A DNA stretch of 24,927 nt from CAISDA01 sp050258555. Its GTDB lineage: Bacteria; Bacteroidota; Ignavibacteria; UBA10030; UBA8401. A program made the position numbers and the translations under genes. Under the pieces are notes generated by a model. It saw only the letters and a list, made by a program, of their open reading frames with translations, was not told the origin of the DNA and ran no database searches. The DNA lies in the NCBI GenBank assembly GCA_050258555.1, contig JBLMZA010000004.1, positions 1 through 24,927 of the forward strand, read 5' to 3'. This document shows, piece by piece, positions 23,447 to 24,927 of this stretch (position 1 is the first letter of the stretch; each line of letters starts with the position of its first letter).

Positions 23447-24403
23447 TCAGGTATCCACGGTCTCAATCGCATATCCTACTCTAGTACACCACTCCACAAT
23501 TTCACTTCTCACCGGCGCAACAACGTCAACATCGCTTGCTGTAAACGGGTCCCGGTATCTGAGCCTCCAGGAATGCAGAATATATCCGGGATCGCTGGGA
23601 AGAACGGTGTTGGCGTGTGCGTCGGAAGTTTCACTCCCGATGGCGCGGCCCCGATAAAACCTGTCTCCCACAAGCGGATGCCCTTCGGAAGCGAGATGAA
23701 TTCGGATCTGGTGCGTGCGGCCGGTGAGAATCGACACGCGAATCAGAGCGGTGTCGTCGCCGGCGTTCCTGGCGAGCACCGAGCACATGCTCACCGCCTC
23801 TTTGCCGTTCGGCGAGACGTCGTGGATATCGCCGAGCCTTGCATCGGGAACCCGACCGATGGGTGTCCGGATGGTGAACTCGTCCGGCATGTCGGCGTTA
23901 TGGACCAGGGCAAGATAGATTTTCCCGATTTCCCTCATCCTCATCATCCGGCTGAAAGCCGCTGCGGCCGTATGCGACCGGGTAAAGAGTATCGCTCCCG
24001 TTGTGCCGCGTCCGAGGCGATGCAAAGGCGAGAGCGACGCATCATGCGTTCTCCGGACGATCATCACCATCGAGTTCTCGAGGTATAAACCTCCGGGAAG
24101 GACGGGCATCTCGTCGGGCTTGTCGAACACCATGACATGTGCATCGGACTTCAGGACCGGGATATCGGTCGGCACATCCGGCTCGGACCATGGCGCACGG
24201 AAGGAGTGCAGCACATCACGCTCGCGGAGCGTATCCTTGGGCGCAAGAGGAATGCCCGCGCGCGTGACAAGCCCCGACTCGATCCTGCCACGCCATTCCT
24301 CGCGCGTGAAATGCGGATAGCGGATGCTGTAATACTCCAACACCGTCATGCCGGCATGGTGGCGCAGTATCCGATCGGTGTAGATGTATCCGTTGTTAAG
24401 CAT
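23447..24403 (-). CDS. RluA-family RNA pseudouridine synthase
   Basis: 318 residues. About 19-71 resembles an S4-type RNA-binding region (W-R-G-R-I-E-S-G-L-V, then L-R-E-R-D-V-L). The catalytic domain shows the family motifs F-D-K-P at 93-96, H128-R-L-G-R-G-T-T-G136, K-x-Y-x-A-x-V near 161, and G228-R-T-H-Q-I-R-I-H-L with G-H-P-L-V-G-D. The family isomerises uridines in rRNA or tRNA in the cytoplasm. The normal motif is H-R-L-D-x-x-T-S-G, whose Asp is the catalytic residue; here the position is Gly131. The S4-like region argues for the long start at 24403 although no clear ribosome site precedes it. The M14 gene follows by 22 bases. The target site is unknown. Confidence 0.88.
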   Translation of the reverse strand: MLNNGYIYTDRILRHHAGMTVLEYYSIRYPHFTREEWRGRIESGLVTRAGIPLAPKDTLRERDVLHSFRAPWSEPDVPTDIPVLKSDAHVMVFDKPDEMPVLPGGLYLENSMVMIVRRTHDASLSPLHRLGRGTTGAILFTRSHTAAAAFSRMMRMREIGKIYLALVHNADMPDEFTIRTPIGRVPDARLGDIHDVSPNGKEAVSMCSVLARNAGDDTALIRVSILTGRTHQIRIHLASEGHPLVGDRFYRGRAIGSETSDAHANTVLPSDPGYILHSWRLRYRDPFTASDVDVVAPVRSEIVEWCTRVGYAIETVDT

Positions 24404-24526
24404 AGCACATATGAAGAGAGAAAGATTGGAAAGCTTTTTTTCCGTGATTATCGAACTTTTTTTGCGAAATACTGTTATGTCATGTAACTAACGATTCTCG
24501 GTTGTGGACACCTGAATGGGAATATT

Positions 24527-24927
24527 ATGGCAAAACAAATTTTTATCAATCTGGCAGTAAAAGACCTTCAAAAATCGATGGACTTTTATACTGCATTGGG
24601 ATTTTCACACAATCCGCAATTTTCAGACGACTCTGGAAAATGTATGGTCTGGAGTGAGAACATTTTCGTGATGATTATGACACATGAAAAATTTTCATCT
24701 TTTGCCACGAAGCCCATTGCAGACACAAAATCAAAGTTAGCAGGACTGTTTTCCTTGCTGGTTGAGAGCGTCGATGAAGTAAACAGTATCGTAAGCAAAG
24801 GACGTGCCGCAGGCGGAACAGAGCCGACCGAAATGAAAGATTATGGATTTATGCAGCAAAGAACCATTGAAGACTTTGATGGTCACACCTGGGAAATATT
24901 TTTTATGGACATGACGAAATTTCCACA
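24527..24927 (+). CDS. VOC/glyoxalase-fold protein (partial, runs off the window)
   Basis: From the ATG at 24527 the frame is open to the window edge (133 codons). It shows the vicinal-oxygen-chelate pattern: strand V/L-x-V-x-D-L-x-K-S near residues 9-17, F-Y-x-x-L-G-F at about 19-26, and a closing D-F-D-G-H-T-W-E-I-F-F-M-D, whose Glu after H-x-W is the usual metal ligand. This is the small 'glyoxalase/bleomycin-resistance' type, close to lactoylglutathione-lyase-like proteins of unknown substrate. Base composition is visibly more AT-rich than the upstream genes, which hints at recent acquisition. The ribosome site is weak. The natural C-terminus is probably only a few residues beyond the edge, since the final VOC strand is already complete. 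Confidence 0.85.
   Translation, partial: MAKQIFINLAVKDLQKSMDFYTALGFSHNPQFSDDSGKCMVWSENIFVMIMTHEKFSSFATKPIADTKSKLAGLFSLLVESVDEVNSIVSKGRAAGGTEPTEMKDYGFMQQRTIEDFDGHTWEIFFMDMTKFP

Overview
The window looks like a chromosomal piece of a free-living, Gram-negative bacterium of the Bacteroidota/Ignavibacteriota (FCB) group. Three complete or partial secreted proteins and one relic end in, or carry, the type IX secretion (T9SS) type A sorting signal of the 'PNPFNPST' kind, a fourth has lost the start of that signal to the window edge, and there is a large Oar-like TonB-dependent receptor. Base composition is moderately GC-rich, clearly lower in the last 500 bases. No rRNA, tRNA, CRISPR array or recognisable insertion sequence was seen, and no gene-free stretch exceeds 300 bases.

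Layout. 1-2560 (+): the 3' end of a T9SS-sorted protein, then a secreted multidomain protein (cadherin-like repeats, GEVED domain, T9SS tail). 2592-2626: a 15-bp hairpin terminator serving the next, minus-strand gene. 2687-4777 (-): a secreted VIT/von Willebrand A protein with a T9SS tail. 4975-6977 (-): a translationally coupled pair, an XRE-type HTH regulator fused to membrane helices and a secreted choloylglycine-hydrolase-type Ntn amidase. 7121-10342 (-): the TonB-dependent receptor. 10477-19473 (-): a signalling and efflux locus in transcription order: YncE-like beta-propeller, OmpR-type response regulator, sensor kinase, PepSY-like secreted protein, TolC-type channel, periplasmic adaptor, RND pump. 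19569-19685 (+): an orphan T9SS-tail relic. 19686-20390 (-): a short-chain dehydrogenase. 20459-22168 (+): a compact cassette of three DUF1670-type, HTH-rich ORFs bounded by near-identical palindromes in inverted orientation. 22168-24403 (-): an M14 carboxypeptidase-like protein with T9SS tail and an RluA-type pseudouridine synthase. 24527-end (+): a partial, AT-richer VOC/glyoxalase-fold gene.

Two features stand out. First, the beta-propeller gene and the PepSY-tolC-adaptor-pump operon both carry the element TTTCAT-N5-TTTCAT-N10-TATRTT. That is two hexamers 11 bp apart, set 10 bp before a -10-like box, as expected for activation by the OmpR-family regulator encoded between them. This defines a candidate local regulon. 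Second, the DUF1670 cassette holds one full-length protein and a second copy split exactly at the inter-domain junction, and sits between GTATCA-N2-TGATAC palindromes whose inward-facing flanks also match. It may be a small mobile or self-regulated unit of unknown function.
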